Source of the DNA: Olleya sp. Hel_I_94
GTDB taxonomy: Bacteria > Bacteroidota > Bacteroidia > Flavobacteriales > Flavobacteriaceae
Length of the DNA stretch: 64,000 nucleotides
Assembly: GCF_007827365.1 (NCBI RefSeq)
Contig: NZ_VISI01000002.1
Span: 1,059,001 to 1,123,000 of the forward strand
Reading direction: 5' to 3'
The notes under the pieces are model-generated. The model searched no databases and was not told where the DNA came from. It saw only the letters and a program-made list of their open reading frames with translations. Position numbers and translations under genes: made by a program. This document shows positions 25,906 to 34,189 of the stretch, in pieces; the first letter of the stretch is position 1, and each line of letters starts with the position of its first letter.

Positions 25906-27675
25906 ATGATAGAAATAACTAGACTCTTCGATTTCCCATACTATCAACTTGAAAAATACAATCTTGAAAATTCATTATCAACAAAATATGATGGTAAATG
26001 GGTATCAATTTCTACAAAAAAATACTTAGAACAAGCTAATACAATTAGTAGAGGACTACTAAGATTAGGTGTTTCAAAAAACGATAAAATAGCAGTAATA
26101 TCCTCAACCAATCGCACAGAATGGAATATAATGGATATTGGTATTTTACAACTTGGTGCACAAAATGTCCCTGTATATCCTACAATATCCGAAGAGGATT
26201 ATGCATACGTTTTAAATCATGCAGAAGCCAAATATTGTTTTATATCGTGTCAAGAAGTTTATAATAAAGTCATAAAAATAAAAGCAGAAGTACCATCGTT
26301 AATAGAAGTTTATTGCTTTGATCAATTAGAAAATTGCAAAAATTGGAACGAAGTATTAGAGTTAGGAAAAGATCAATCTAACCAAAATGAAGTTGAAAAG
26401 TTAAAAGATAATGTAAAAGCTAGTGACCTAGCTACTTTAATATATACTTCCGGAACTACTGGAAAACCTAAAGGTGTAATGCTATCGCACGATAATTTAG
26501 TTAGCAATGCTTTAGAAAGTTTTAAAAGAATACCTATCGGATTAGGAACAGCTAAAGCCTTAAGTTTTTTACCATTATGCCACGTCTATGAGCGCATGCT
26601 TATATATTTATACCAATACTGTGGTGCCTCAATACACTACGCTCCTATTGACCAAATAAGCGAATACGCACAAGAGGTTAAACCACAAGTAATGACTGCT
26701 GTACCTAGATTACTAGAAAAAGTATATGACAAAATCATTGCTAAAGGTGCTGAGTTAACAGGAATTAAGAAAAAATTATTTTTCTGGGCTGTAGACGTTG
26801 GGCTGCAATACAAACCTTATGGCGAAAATGGTTGGTGGTACACACAAAAACTAAATCTTGCTAATAAATTAATATTTAGCAAATGGAAAGCTGCACTTGG
26901 AGGCGAAGTTAAAGTAATGGCATCTGGTAGTGCTGCTTTGCAACCTAGATTAGCACGTGTATTTAATGCTGCAGGATTTGGTGTTATGGAAGGTTATGGA
27001 TTAACCGAAACCTCTCCTGTAGTATCTGTAAATGATATGCGCAACGGAGGATTTAAAATAGGTACTGTCGGCAAATTATTAGATCGTACTGAAGTTAAAA
27101 TTGCCGAAGACGGAGAAATTTGTGTAAAAGGACCTCAGGTCATGATGGGATATTACAAAGACGAAGCCAAAACTGCCGAAGTTATTAAAGATGGCTATTT
27201 CCACACTGGAGATATAGGTGTTATTGACGACGAAGGCTTTTTAAAAATTACCGATCGTAAAAAGGAAATGTTTAAAACCTCTGGTGGTAAATATGTAGCA
27301 CCACAATTATTAGAAAACAGATGTAAACAATCTAGATTTATAGATCAAATAATGGTTATTGGTGAAGGCGAAAAAATGCCAGCAGCGATAATACAACCAG
27401 ATTTTGAATTTATCAGAAATTGGGCCAAAATACATAACAAAACATTAGGTACTAACGAAGCGTTAGTTGCTAATCCAGAAGTAATAGCTCGTATACAAGA
27501 AGAGATAGACACAGCAAACACTAAATTTGCTAAGTGGGAAAAAATTAAACAATTTAGATTAACAGCCGAAGCTTGGACTGTAGAAGGTGGACACTTAACT
27601 CCTACTTTAAAACTTAAGCGTAAAATAATTAAAGAAAAATATAAAGCATTATACAACGATATTTATGGTTATTAA
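25906..27675 (+). CDS. Long-chain fatty acid-CoA ligase
   Basis: 589 aa AMP-forming synthetase. P-loop LIYTSGTTGKPKGVMLSHDN near residue 180; adenylate motifs EGYGLTETSPV near 365 and YFHTGDIGVIDDEGF with the hinge/lysine region ITDRKKEMFKTSGGKYVAPQ near 445. It activates fatty acids to acyl-CoA using ATP, feeding the beta-oxidation enzymes encoded just downstream. A terminator and the MarR operator/promoter separate it from that operon, so it is its own unit although functionally linked. Close to the FAA1/FadD15 type. Confidence 0.93.
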   Translation: MIEITRLFDFPYYQLEKYNLENSLSTKYDGKWVSISTKKYLEQANTISRGLLRLGVSKNDKIAVISSTNRTEWNIMDIGILQLGAQNVPVYPTISEEDYAYVLNHAEAKYCFISCQEVYNKVIKIKAEVPSLIEVYCFDQLENCKNWNEVLELGKDQSNQNEVEKLKDNVKASDLATLIYTSGTTGKPKGVMLSHDNLVSNALESFKRIPIGLGTAKALSFLPLCHVYERMLIYLYQYCGASIHYAPIDQISEYAQEVKPQVMTAVPRLLEKVYDKIIAKGAELTGIKKKLFFWAVDVGLQYKPYGENGWWYTQKLNLANKLIFSKWKAALGGEVKVMASGSAALQPRLARVFNAAGFGVMEGYGLTETSPVVSVNDMRNGGFKIGTVGKLLDRTEVKIAEDGEICVKGPQVMMGYYKDEAKTAEVIKDGYFHTGDIGVIDDEGFLKITDRKKEMFKTSGGKYVAPQLLENRCKQSRFIDQIMVIGEGEKMPAAIIQPDFEFIRNWAKIHNKTLGTNEALVANPEVIARIQEEIDTANTKFAKWEKIKQFRLTAEAWTVEGGHLTPTLKLKRKIIKEKYKALYNDIYGY

Positions 27676-27699
27676 TACTTTAAAATAAATCTTATCTGC

Positions 27700-27733
27700 A
27701 AAAAAGCTATCTAAATTTTGGTAGCTTTTTTTT
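27700..27733 (+). terminator. Rho-independent terminator after the acyl-CoA ligase
   Basis: GCTATC / GGTAGC stem (one T-G wobble) flanked by A run and eight T, 31 bp after the stop codon. Confidence 0.82.
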
Positions 27734-27746
27734 ATGCACTAATTTT

Positions 27747-27774
27747 AAATTTATTATGCATGCATAATAAATTT
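27747..27774. promoter_or_regulatory. 28-bp perfect palindrome, probable MarR operator
   Basis: Half-site AAATTTATTATGCA (27747-27760) followed directly by its exact reverse complement. It ends 4 bp before the -7 box of the MarR gene and covers the -33 region, the classic place for an autorepressor site. No second copy was seen in the window. Confidence 0.8.
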
Positions 27775-27778
27775 TTAC

Positions 27779-27786
27779 TATCTTTG
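27779..27786 (+). promoter_or_regulatory. -7 element of the MarR-fad operon
   Basis: TATCTTTG is a perfect TAnnTTTG match 29 bp before the MarR ATG and 4 bp after the palindrome. Confidence 0.7.
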
Positions 27787-27815
27787 AAAAGATAACCATT
27801 TATAATGATTCCAAT

Positions 27816-28271
27816 ATGAAAGACAAAACCATAGATTACGTCCTTAGAACCACATGGTTAGCGGTTAATAAAATGTACAACGAAGAAGCTGCTAAATTTG
27901 GTACAACTATGGCTACTGGTTTTACTTTATTAAGTATTGATCAAGAAGAAGGAACACCTTCCACCTCATTAGGTCCAATTATGGGTATGGAAGCAACTAG
28001 TCTTTCCAGAATCCTAAAACGTATGGAAGAATTAGATTTAATAGTACGTCGACCAAACCCAAATGATGGTCGTGGTGTATTAATTTATCTAACACCTTTT
28101 GGTAAAGAAAAACGTAAAGATGCCAAAGAGCGTGTTTTAGTTTTTAACGAAGCAATTAGAGAACACGTATCTGATGAAAAATTAAAAAGCTTTTACGAAG
28201 TTTCGGATACAATTAATGAATTGATCTCAAACAAAAAAATATACAATCAAAAAGAACACACATTAAAATAA
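27816..28271 (+). CDS. MarR-family transcriptional regulator of beta-oxidation genes
   Basis: 151 aa. Winged helix with MEATSLSRILKRMEELDLIVRRPNPNDGRGVLIYLTPFGKEK split as recognition helix (about 60-80) and wing with the family DGR motif (about 86-92). The stop codon is 1 bp before the fadN-type start, so it is the first gene of the fad operon. The 28-bp palindrome over its promoter is its probable operator, and a fatty acyl-CoA is the likely inducer by analogy with other fad repressors (inference). Confidence 0.9.
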   Translation: MKDKTIDYVLRTTWLAVNKMYNEEAAKFGTTMATGFTLLSIDQEEGTPSTSLGPIMGMEATSLSRILKRMEELDLIVRRPNPNDGRGVLIYLTPFGKEKRKDAKERVLVFNEAIREHVSDEKLKSFYEVSDTINELISNKKIYNQKEHTLK

Positions 28272-28272
28272 T

Positions 28273-30681
28273 ATGAGCAAACGTAGAATTAAAAAAGTAG
28301 CGATTATTGGTTCCGGAATTATGGGATCTGGTATTGCTTGTCACTTCGCCAATATTGGTGTAGATGTATTATTATTAGACATCGTTCCTAGAGAACTAAA
28401 CGACAAAGAAAAAGCTAAAGGATTAACCTTAGAAGACAAAGTCGTAAGAAACAGATTAGTAAACGATGCATTAACCGCATCTTTAAAATCTAAACCCTCT
28501 CCTATTTACAGTCAAGCTTTTGCTAGTCGTATTACTACAGGTAACTTAGAAGACGACATTGCTAAAGTAGCAGATGTAGACTGGATTATGGAAGTTGTAG
28601 TAGAAAGACTTGACATTAAACAACAAGTTTTTGAAAAACTAGAAAAATACAGAACGCCAGGAACTTTAATTACTTCAAACACTTCAGGAATTCCAATAAA
28701 ATTCATGAATGAAGGTCGTAGCGAAGATTTCCAAAAGCATTTCTGTGGTACACACTTTTTTAACCCAGCACGTTACTTAAAATTATTCGAAATAATTCCA
28801 GGACCAAATACTGATCCTTCTGTATTAGAATTTTTAAATGAATATGGTGAAAAATTCTTAGGAAAAACTTCTGTTGTTGCTAAAGACACTCCTGCTTTTA
28901 TAGGAAACAGAGTTGGAATCTTCAGCATACAAAGTTTATTTCACGCAGTTAAAGACTTAGATTTAACAATCGAGGAAGTTGATAAATTATCAGGACCAGT
29001 AATTGGTCGTCCAAAATCGGCAACCTTCCGTACGGTTGATGTTGTTGGTTTAGATACTTTGGTTCACGTTGCAAACGGAATTAGAGAAAATTGCCCTAAT
29101 GACGAACGTTTAGAGTTATTTGAATTACCTGACTTCATCAATACAATGATGGAAAACAAATGGTTAGGGAGCAAAACAGGACAAGGTTTTTATAAGTTAG
29201 TAAGAAATGCAGATGGTACTAAAGACATTCTATCTTTAGACCTAAACACTTTAGAATACAGACCAAACAAACGCGCAAAATTTGCAACTTTAGAATTAAC
29301 GAAAACGATTGATAAAGTAGTTGACCGTTTTAAAGTATTAGTAAAAGGAAAAGATAAAGCTGGTGAGTTTTACAGAAAAAGCTTCACTGCATTATTTGCT
29401 TACGTATCTAATCGTATTCCAGAAATTTCAGACGATGTTTATAAAATTGACGATGCTATGAAAGCTGGTTTTGGTTGGGAACACGGACCATTTCAAATTT
29501 GGGATGCTATTGGAGTAGAAAAAGGAATCGAGTTAATGAAAGCTGAAGGTTTACAGCCTGCTGCTTGGGTTAATGACATGGTTGCTGCAGGTAATACATC
29601 TTTTTACACAGTAAAAGAAGGTGCAACATATTACTATGATATTCCTTCTAAAAAACAAACTAAAATACCTGGACAAGATAGCTTCATTATTTTAGATAAT
29701 ATTAGAAAAACAAACGAAGTATTTAAAAATTCTGGCGTTGTAGTTGAAGATTTAGGGGACGGAATACTTAACCTAGAATTTCAATCTAAAATGAATACTA
29801 TTGGTGGTGACGTTTTAGCGGGATTAAATAAAGCTATTGATTTAGCCGAAAAAGATTTTGCTGGTTTAGTCGTTGGTAACCAAGCTGCAAACTTCTCAGT
29901 TGGTGCAAACATCGGAATGATTTTCATGATGGCTGCAGAGCAAGAATATGATGAGCTTAACATGGCTATTAAATACTTCCAAGATAGTATGATGCGTATG
30001 CGTTATTCTTCTATCCCAACTATTTCTGCGCCTCACGGAATGGCTTTAGGTGGTGGATGTGAGTTATCATTACACGCAGATAAAGTAGTTGCAGCAGCAG
30101 AGACTTATATGGGACTTGTAGAGTTTGGTGTTGGTGTTATTCCTGGTGGAGGAGGTTCTAAAGAAATGGCTTTAAGAGCACAAGATCTTTTCCAAAAAGG
30201 AGACGTACAACTTAACGTGTTACAAGAGCATTTCTTAACTATTGGTATGGCTAAAGTATCGACTTCTGCTTATGAAGCGTTTGACTTAAACTTACTACAA
30301 AAAGGAAAAGATGTCGTTGTAGTAAACAAAGACCGTCAAATAGCTGTTGCAAAACAACATGCTATGTTAATGGCTAATTCTGGTTACACACAACCCGTGA
30401 AAAGAGATGACGTTTTAGTTCTTGGTAAACAAGCATTAGGTATGTTTTTAGTAGGAACAGACTCTATGGAAGACTCTAATTACATTTCTGAACACGATAT
30501 GAAAATCGCTAATAAATTAGCTTACGTTATGGCTGGTGGAGATTTATCAGAGCCAACACGCGTAACAGAACAATATTTATTGGATTTAGAGCGTGAAGCT
30601 TTCTTAAGTTTATGTACAGAACGTAAAACTTTAGAACGTATTCAGCACATGTTAACAAAAGGTAAACCTTTAAGAAACTAA
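28273..30681 (+). CDS. fadN: 3-hydroxyacyl-CoA dehydrogenase / enoyl-CoA hydratase
   Basis: 802 aa. NAD-binding dehydrogenase first (VAIIGSGIMGSGIACHFA at about 9-26; catalytic-region GTHFFNPARYLKLFEIIPGP near 165), then enoyl-CoA hydratase at about 490-690 (GLVVGNQAANFSVGAN, APHGMALGGGCELSLHAD). This order (dehydrogenase before hydratase) is that of Bacillus FadN rather than E. coli FadB. It catalyses hydration and oxidation steps of fatty acid beta-oxidation in the cytoplasm. It is followed after 4 bp by the thiolase gene, the same fadN-fadA-fadE order as in Bacillus. Confidence 0.94.
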   Translation: MSKRRIKKVAIIGSGIMGSGIACHFANIGVDVLLLDIVPRELNDKEKAKGLTLEDKVVRNRLVNDALTASLKSKPSPIYSQAFASRITTGNLEDDIAKVADVDWIMEVVVERLDIKQQVFEKLEKYRTPGTLITSNTSGIPIKFMNEGRSEDFQKHFCGTHFFNPARYLKLFEIIPGPNTDPSVLEFLNEYGEKFLGKTSVVAKDTPAFIGNRVGIFSIQSLFHAVKDLDLTIEEVDKLSGPVIGRPKSATFRTVDVVGLDTLVHVANGIRENCPNDERLELFELPDFINTMMENKWLGSKTGQGFYKLVRNADGTKDILSLDLNTLEYRPNKRAKFATLELTKTIDKVVDRFKVLVKGKDKAGEFYRKSFTALFAYVSNRIPEISDDVYKIDDAMKAGFGWEHGPFQIWDAIGVEKGIELMKAEGLQPAAWVNDMVAAGNTSFYTVKEGATYYYDIPSKKQTKIPGQDSFIILDNIRKTNEVFKNSGVVVEDLGDGILNLEFQSKMNTIGGDVLAGLNKAIDLAEKDFAGLVVGNQAANFSVGANIGMIFMMAAEQEYDELNMAIKYFQDSMMRMRYSSIPTISAPHGMALGGGCELSLHADKVVAAAETYMGLVEFGVGVIPGGGGSKEMALRAQDLFQKGDVQLNVLQEHFLTIGMAKVSTSAYEAFDLNLLQKGKDVVVVNKDRQIAVAKQHAMLMANSGYTQPVKRDDVLVLGKQALGMFLVGTDSMEDSNYISEHDMKIANKLAYVMAGGDLSEPTRVTEQYLLDLEREAFLSLCTERKTLERIQHMLTKGKPLRN

Positions 30682-30685
30682 AAAA

Positions 30686-31876
30686 ATGAAAACAGCATAT
30701 ATAGTAAAAGCATATAGAACCGCAGTTGGTAAAGCTCCAAAAGGCGTGTTCCGTTTTAAAAGAACAGATGAATTGGCAGCCGAAACCATCAAGTATATGA
30801 TGAAGGAATTGCCAGGTTTAGACCCAAAGCGTATCGACGATGTTATTGTTGGTAACGCAATGCCTGAAGGTTCTCAAGGATTAAATATGGCACGTTTAAT
30901 CTCTTTAATGGGATTAGATATTGTTGATGTTCCTGGTGTAACAGTCAACCGTTTTTGCTCTTCTGGAGTAGAAACTATTGGTATGGCAACTGCAAAAATA
31001 CAAGCTGGAATGGCCGATTGTATTATTGCTGGTGGTGCAGAAAGTATGAGTAGCGTACCAATGACAGGTTTTAAACCAGAATTAAACTACGACATTGTAA
31101 AATCTGGTCACGAAGATTATTATTGGGGAATGGGAAATACTGCCGAAGCTGTAGCAAAACAGTTTAAAGTATCTCGTGAAGACCAAGATGAATTTGCATT
31201 TAATTCGCACATGAAAGCCTTAAGAGCGCAAGCTGAAAATCGTTTTCAAGATCAAATAGTACCAATTGAAGTGGAACAAACTTACATTGATGCTAACGGA
31301 AAAAAAGCAACAAAATCTTACACAGTAACTAAAGATGAAGGACCTCGTGCAGGAACTAGTAAAGAAGCTTTAGCCAAACTTAGAGCAGTATTTGCTGCTG
31401 GAGGAAGTGTTACAGCTGGTAACTCGTCACAAATGAGTGATGGTGCTGCTTTTGTAATGGTTATGAGTGAAGACATGGTTAAAGAGCTAGGTTTAGAACC
31501 AATTGCAAGAATGGTAAACTATGCTGCAGCAGGTGTTGAGCCTCGTATTATGGGAATTGGACCAGTTAAAGCAATACCAAAAGCATTAAAACAAGCAGGA
31601 TTAAAACAAGACGATTTAGCTTTAATTGAATTAAACGAAGCTTTTGCTTCTCAATCTTTAGCAGTAATTAGAGAACTTGGTCTTAACCCAGATATTATTA
31701 ACGTAAATGGTGGTGCAATTGCATTGGGTCATCCATTAGGATGTACAGGTGCAAAATTATCTGTACAACTTTTTGACGAAATGCGTAAGCGTGACATGCA
31801 AGGCAAATATGGTGCAGTTACCATGTGTGTTGGTACAGGTCAAGGTGCTTGTGGAATATTTGAGTTCCTTAATTAA
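30686..31876 (+). CDS. fadA: Acetyl-CoA C-acyltransferase (thiolase)
   Basis: 396 aa, usual thiolase length. Acylated Cys near residue 91 (VNRFCSSGVET), His near 349 (GGAIALGHPLGCTGAK) and the second Cys near 380 (MCVGTGQGACG). It performs the thiolytic step of beta-oxidation. It is in one operon with fadN. The next enzyme gene, an acyl-CoA dehydrogenase, is separated from it by an inserted four-helix-bundle gene. Confidence 0.95.
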   Translation: MKTAYIVKAYRTAVGKAPKGVFRFKRTDELAAETIKYMMKELPGLDPKRIDDVIVGNAMPEGSQGLNMARLISLMGLDIVDVPGVTVNRFCSSGVETIGMATAKIQAGMADCIIAGGAESMSSVPMTGFKPELNYDIVKSGHEDYYWGMGNTAEAVAKQFKVSREDQDEFAFNSHMKALRAQAENRFQDQIVPIEVEQTYIDANGKKATKSYTVTKDEGPRAGTSKEALAKLRAVFAAGGSVTAGNSSQMSDGAAFVMVMSEDMVKELGLEPIARMVNYAAAGVEPRIMGIGPVKAIPKALKQAGLKQDDLALIELNEAFASQSLAVIRELGLNPDIINVNGGAIALGHPLGCTGAKLSVQLFDEMRKRDMQGKYGAVTMCVGTGQGACGIFEFLN

Positions 31877-32284
31877 GAATCAAGACGCTTAGAACCAAGA
31901 GTAAAGACAAAAACTAGACGCTATGCATAACTTCAAAAAATTAAAAATTTGGAATGAAAGTATGGAATTAGTTTCAGAGTCTTATAAAATAACGCGAGGT
32001 TTTCCAAAATTTGAAACTTATGGATTAATGAGTCAAATGAATAGATGTGCTGTTTCTATTCCTTCTAATATATCTGAAGGAAGTAGCAAAAGTTCAAATA
32101 AACATTTTGCAAATTATTTAGAGCACAGTTTAGGTTCGGCATTTGAATGGGAAACACAACTGAATGTCGCTTTTAATGAAAGTTATATTTCAGAAGAAAA
32201 ATTTAAAGAATTAGAAAACAAAATAAAACAAATACAAAAAATGATTTCAAGTTTCAAATCTGGACTTAAGCTGTCTTGATTCTT
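31875..32284. mobile_element. Inverted-repeat-bounded insertion carrying a four-helix-bundle (S23) gene
   Basis: Left end AAGAATCAAGAC at 31875-31886, right end its exact reverse complement GTCTTGATTCTT at 32273-32284. Allowing a one-base gap the match extends inward through GCTTA / TAAGCT. The left repeat overlaps the thiolase stop codon and the right one overlaps the end of the inserted gene. The unit splits an otherwise tight fadN-fadA-fadE operon. No transposase is present; I see no target-site duplication. Confidence 0.65.
31923..32279 (+). CDS. Four-helix-bundle protein, S23/IVS family
   Basis: 118 aa. Family pattern seen: FKKLKIWNESMELVSESYKI, then YGLMSQMNRCAVSIPSNISEG and the later FANYLEHSLGSAFEWETQLN. 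These are the hallmarks of the protein first seen in 23S rRNA intervening sequences and related to the Avd accessory protein of diversity-generating retroelements. It probably forms a pentameric helical barrel with nucleic-acid affinity. It is not related to fatty acid metabolism, and the flanking inverted repeats suggest it moved in. No reverse transcriptase is nearby. Confidence 0.88.
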   Translation: MHNFKKLKIWNESMELVSESYKITRGFPKFETYGLMSQMNRCAVSIPSNISEGSSKSSNKHFANYLEHSLGSAFEWETQLNVAFNESYISEEKFKELENKIKQIQKMISSFKSGLKLS

Positions 32285-32314
32285 AGTTCTAGAAATCTAA
32301 AAACGAATAATAAT

Positions 32315-34123
32315 ATGGCAGATTTAGAAAAAGACATCTTAAGAGGTGGTCAATTCTTAGTAAAAGAAACAAATTGTGACGATGTGTTTACTCCTGAAGA
32401 TTTTTCAGAAGAACAAGCAATGATGAAAGATTCTGTAATGGAATTTAATGATCGTGAAATTATACCTCATAAAGCACGTTTTGAAGCTAAAGATTATGCA
32501 TTAACTGAAGAGGTTATGCGTAAAGCTGGAGACATGGGCTTTTTAAGTGTCGCAGTACCTGAAGCTTTTGGTGGAATGGGAATGGGATTTGTTTCTACAG
32601 TATTAACATGTGATTACATTTCTTCTGGAACTGGATCATTTAGTACTGCTTTTGGTGCACATACAGGTATTGGTACTATGCCAATTACTCTTTATGGTAC
32701 TGATGAACAAAAACAAAAATACGTACCAAAATTAGCTTCGGGAGAGTGGTTTGGAGCTTACTGTTTAACAGAGCCTGGAGCTGGATCTGATGCAAATTCT
32801 GGTAAAACAACTGCTGAGCTTTCTGCAGATGGAAAATCATACAAAATTAACGGTCAAAAAATGTGGATTTCAAATGCAGGTTTCTGTAGTGTGATGATCG
32901 TTTTTGCTCGTATTGAAGGTGATAAAAATATTACTGGATTTATAGTAGAATATAATGGAGAAACTCCAAATGGGATTACTTTAGGTGAAGAAGAACATAA
33001 ATTAGGTATTCGTGCGTCTTCTACGCGTCAAGTATTTTTTAACGACACTGTTGTTCCTGCTGAAAATATGTTAGCTGGTCGTGGTGAAGGTTTTAAAATT
33101 GCCATGAATGCACTTAACGTTGGTCGTATTAAATTAGCTGCTGCATGTTTAGATTCTCAAAGAAGAATTTTAACTACTGCTGTAAACTATGCTAAAGAAC
33201 GTAAACAATTTAAAACACCTATTGCAGATTTTGGAGCAATTAAAGTAAAGTTAGCCGAAATGGCTGCAAGTGCTTATGCTGGTGAATCTGCTACTTATAG
33301 AGCTGCTAAAAATATTGAAGACAGAATCGCGATGCGTGAAGCTGCTGGAAATACACACCAAGAAGCAGAGCTTAAAGGTGTTGAAGAATATGCAATTGAA
33401 TGTTCTATATTAAAAGTTGCGGTATCTGAAGATGTACAAAATTGTGCAGATGAAGGAATCCAAATTTTTGGTGGAATGGGATTCTCTGAAGAAACTCCTA
33501 TGGAATCTGCTTGGAGAGATGCTAGAATTGCACGTATATACGAAGGAACTAACGAGATTAACAGAATGTTAGCGGTTGGTATGTTAGTTAAAAAGGCAAT
33601 GAAAGGTCATGTTGACTTATTAGGTCCTGCTTCTAAAGTACAAGAAGAATTAATGGGAATACCATCTTTTGAAACACCAGATTACTCTGAGTTATTTTCA
33701 GAAGAAAAAGAAATGATTAAGAAACTTAAAAAGACATTCTTAATGGTTGCAGGTGGTGCTGTTCAAAAATATGGTCCTCAATTAGAAGATCACCAACAAT
33801 TATTAATTGCAGCTGCAGATATCTTAATTGAAATCTATATGGCAGAGTCTGCAATTTTAAGAACTGAGAAAAACGTTAAGCGTACTAGCGAAGCTGAACA
33901 ATCGGCACAAATCGCAATGGCTAAATTATATTTATATCACGCAGTAGATATTGTTGAAGAAAAAGGAAAAGAAAGTATTATTTCTTTTGCTGAAGGAGAC
34001 GAACAACGCATGATGTTAATGGGTCTTAAGCGTTTTACAAAATATGCTAACTATCCAGATATCGTAGATTTACGTATCGAGATTGCAGAAAAAGTAAAAG
34101 CAGAAGGAAAATACTGCTTCTAA
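32315..34123 (+). CDS. fadE: Acyl-CoA dehydrogenase (FadE type)
   Basis: 602 aa from ATG at 32315; an in-frame start at 32276 would add 13 residues encoded by the inserted repeat and is rejected. Motifs: CLTEPGAGSDANSGKT (about 155), KMWISNAGFCSVMIVF, GRIKLAAACLDSQRRI, and the FAD/catalytic region IFGGMGFSEETPMESAWRD followed by YEGTNEINRM (about 410). The extra C-terminal about 170 residues match the long (about 600 aa) acyl-CoA dehydrogenases such as Bacillus FadE. It performs the first oxidation of acyl-CoA, passing electrons to ETF. Last gene of the fad operon. Confidence 0.93.
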   Translation: MADLEKDILRGGQFLVKETNCDDVFTPEDFSEEQAMMKDSVMEFNDREIIPHKARFEAKDYALTEEVMRKAGDMGFLSVAVPEAFGGMGMGFVSTVLTCDYISSGTGSFSTAFGAHTGIGTMPITLYGTDEQKQKYVPKLASGEWFGAYCLTEPGAGSDANSGKTTAELSADGKSYKINGQKMWISNAGFCSVMIVFARIEGDKNITGFIVEYNGETPNGITLGEEEHKLGIRASSTRQVFFNDTVVPAENMLAGRGEGFKIAMNALNVGRIKLAAACLDSQRRILTTAVNYAKERKQFKTPIADFGAIKVKLAEMAASAYAGESATYRAAKNIEDRIAMREAAGNTHQEAELKGVEEYAIECSILKVAVSEDVQNCADEGIQIFGGMGFSEETPMESAWRDARIARIYEGTNEINRMLAVGMLVKKAMKGHVDLLGPASKVQEELMGIPSFETPDYSELFSEEKEMIKKLKKTFLMVAGGAVQKYGPQLEDHQQLLIAAADILIEIYMAESAILRTEKNVKRTSEAEQSAQIAMAKLYLYHAVDIVEEKGKESIISFAEGDEQRMMLMGLKRFTKYANYPDIVDLRIEIAEKVKAEGKYCF

Positions 34124-34150
34124 AAATTAAGTTTTAGTTTTAATTACCCT

Positions 34151-34182
34151 AAAAAGCTGTTTTGTAATGAAACAGCTTTTTT
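34151..34182. terminator. Bidirectional terminator between fadE and the M56-amidase gene
   Basis: AAAAAGCTGTTT / AAACAGCTTTTTT with a 7-base loop, between two convergent genes (stops at 34123 and 34190). Confidence 0.88.
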
Positions 34183-34189
34183 ATTTTCC

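Noticed and set aside
31923-32279. Four-helix-bundle gene as part of a diversity-generating retroelement
   Set aside because: No reverse transcriptase, template repeat or variable repeat within the window.
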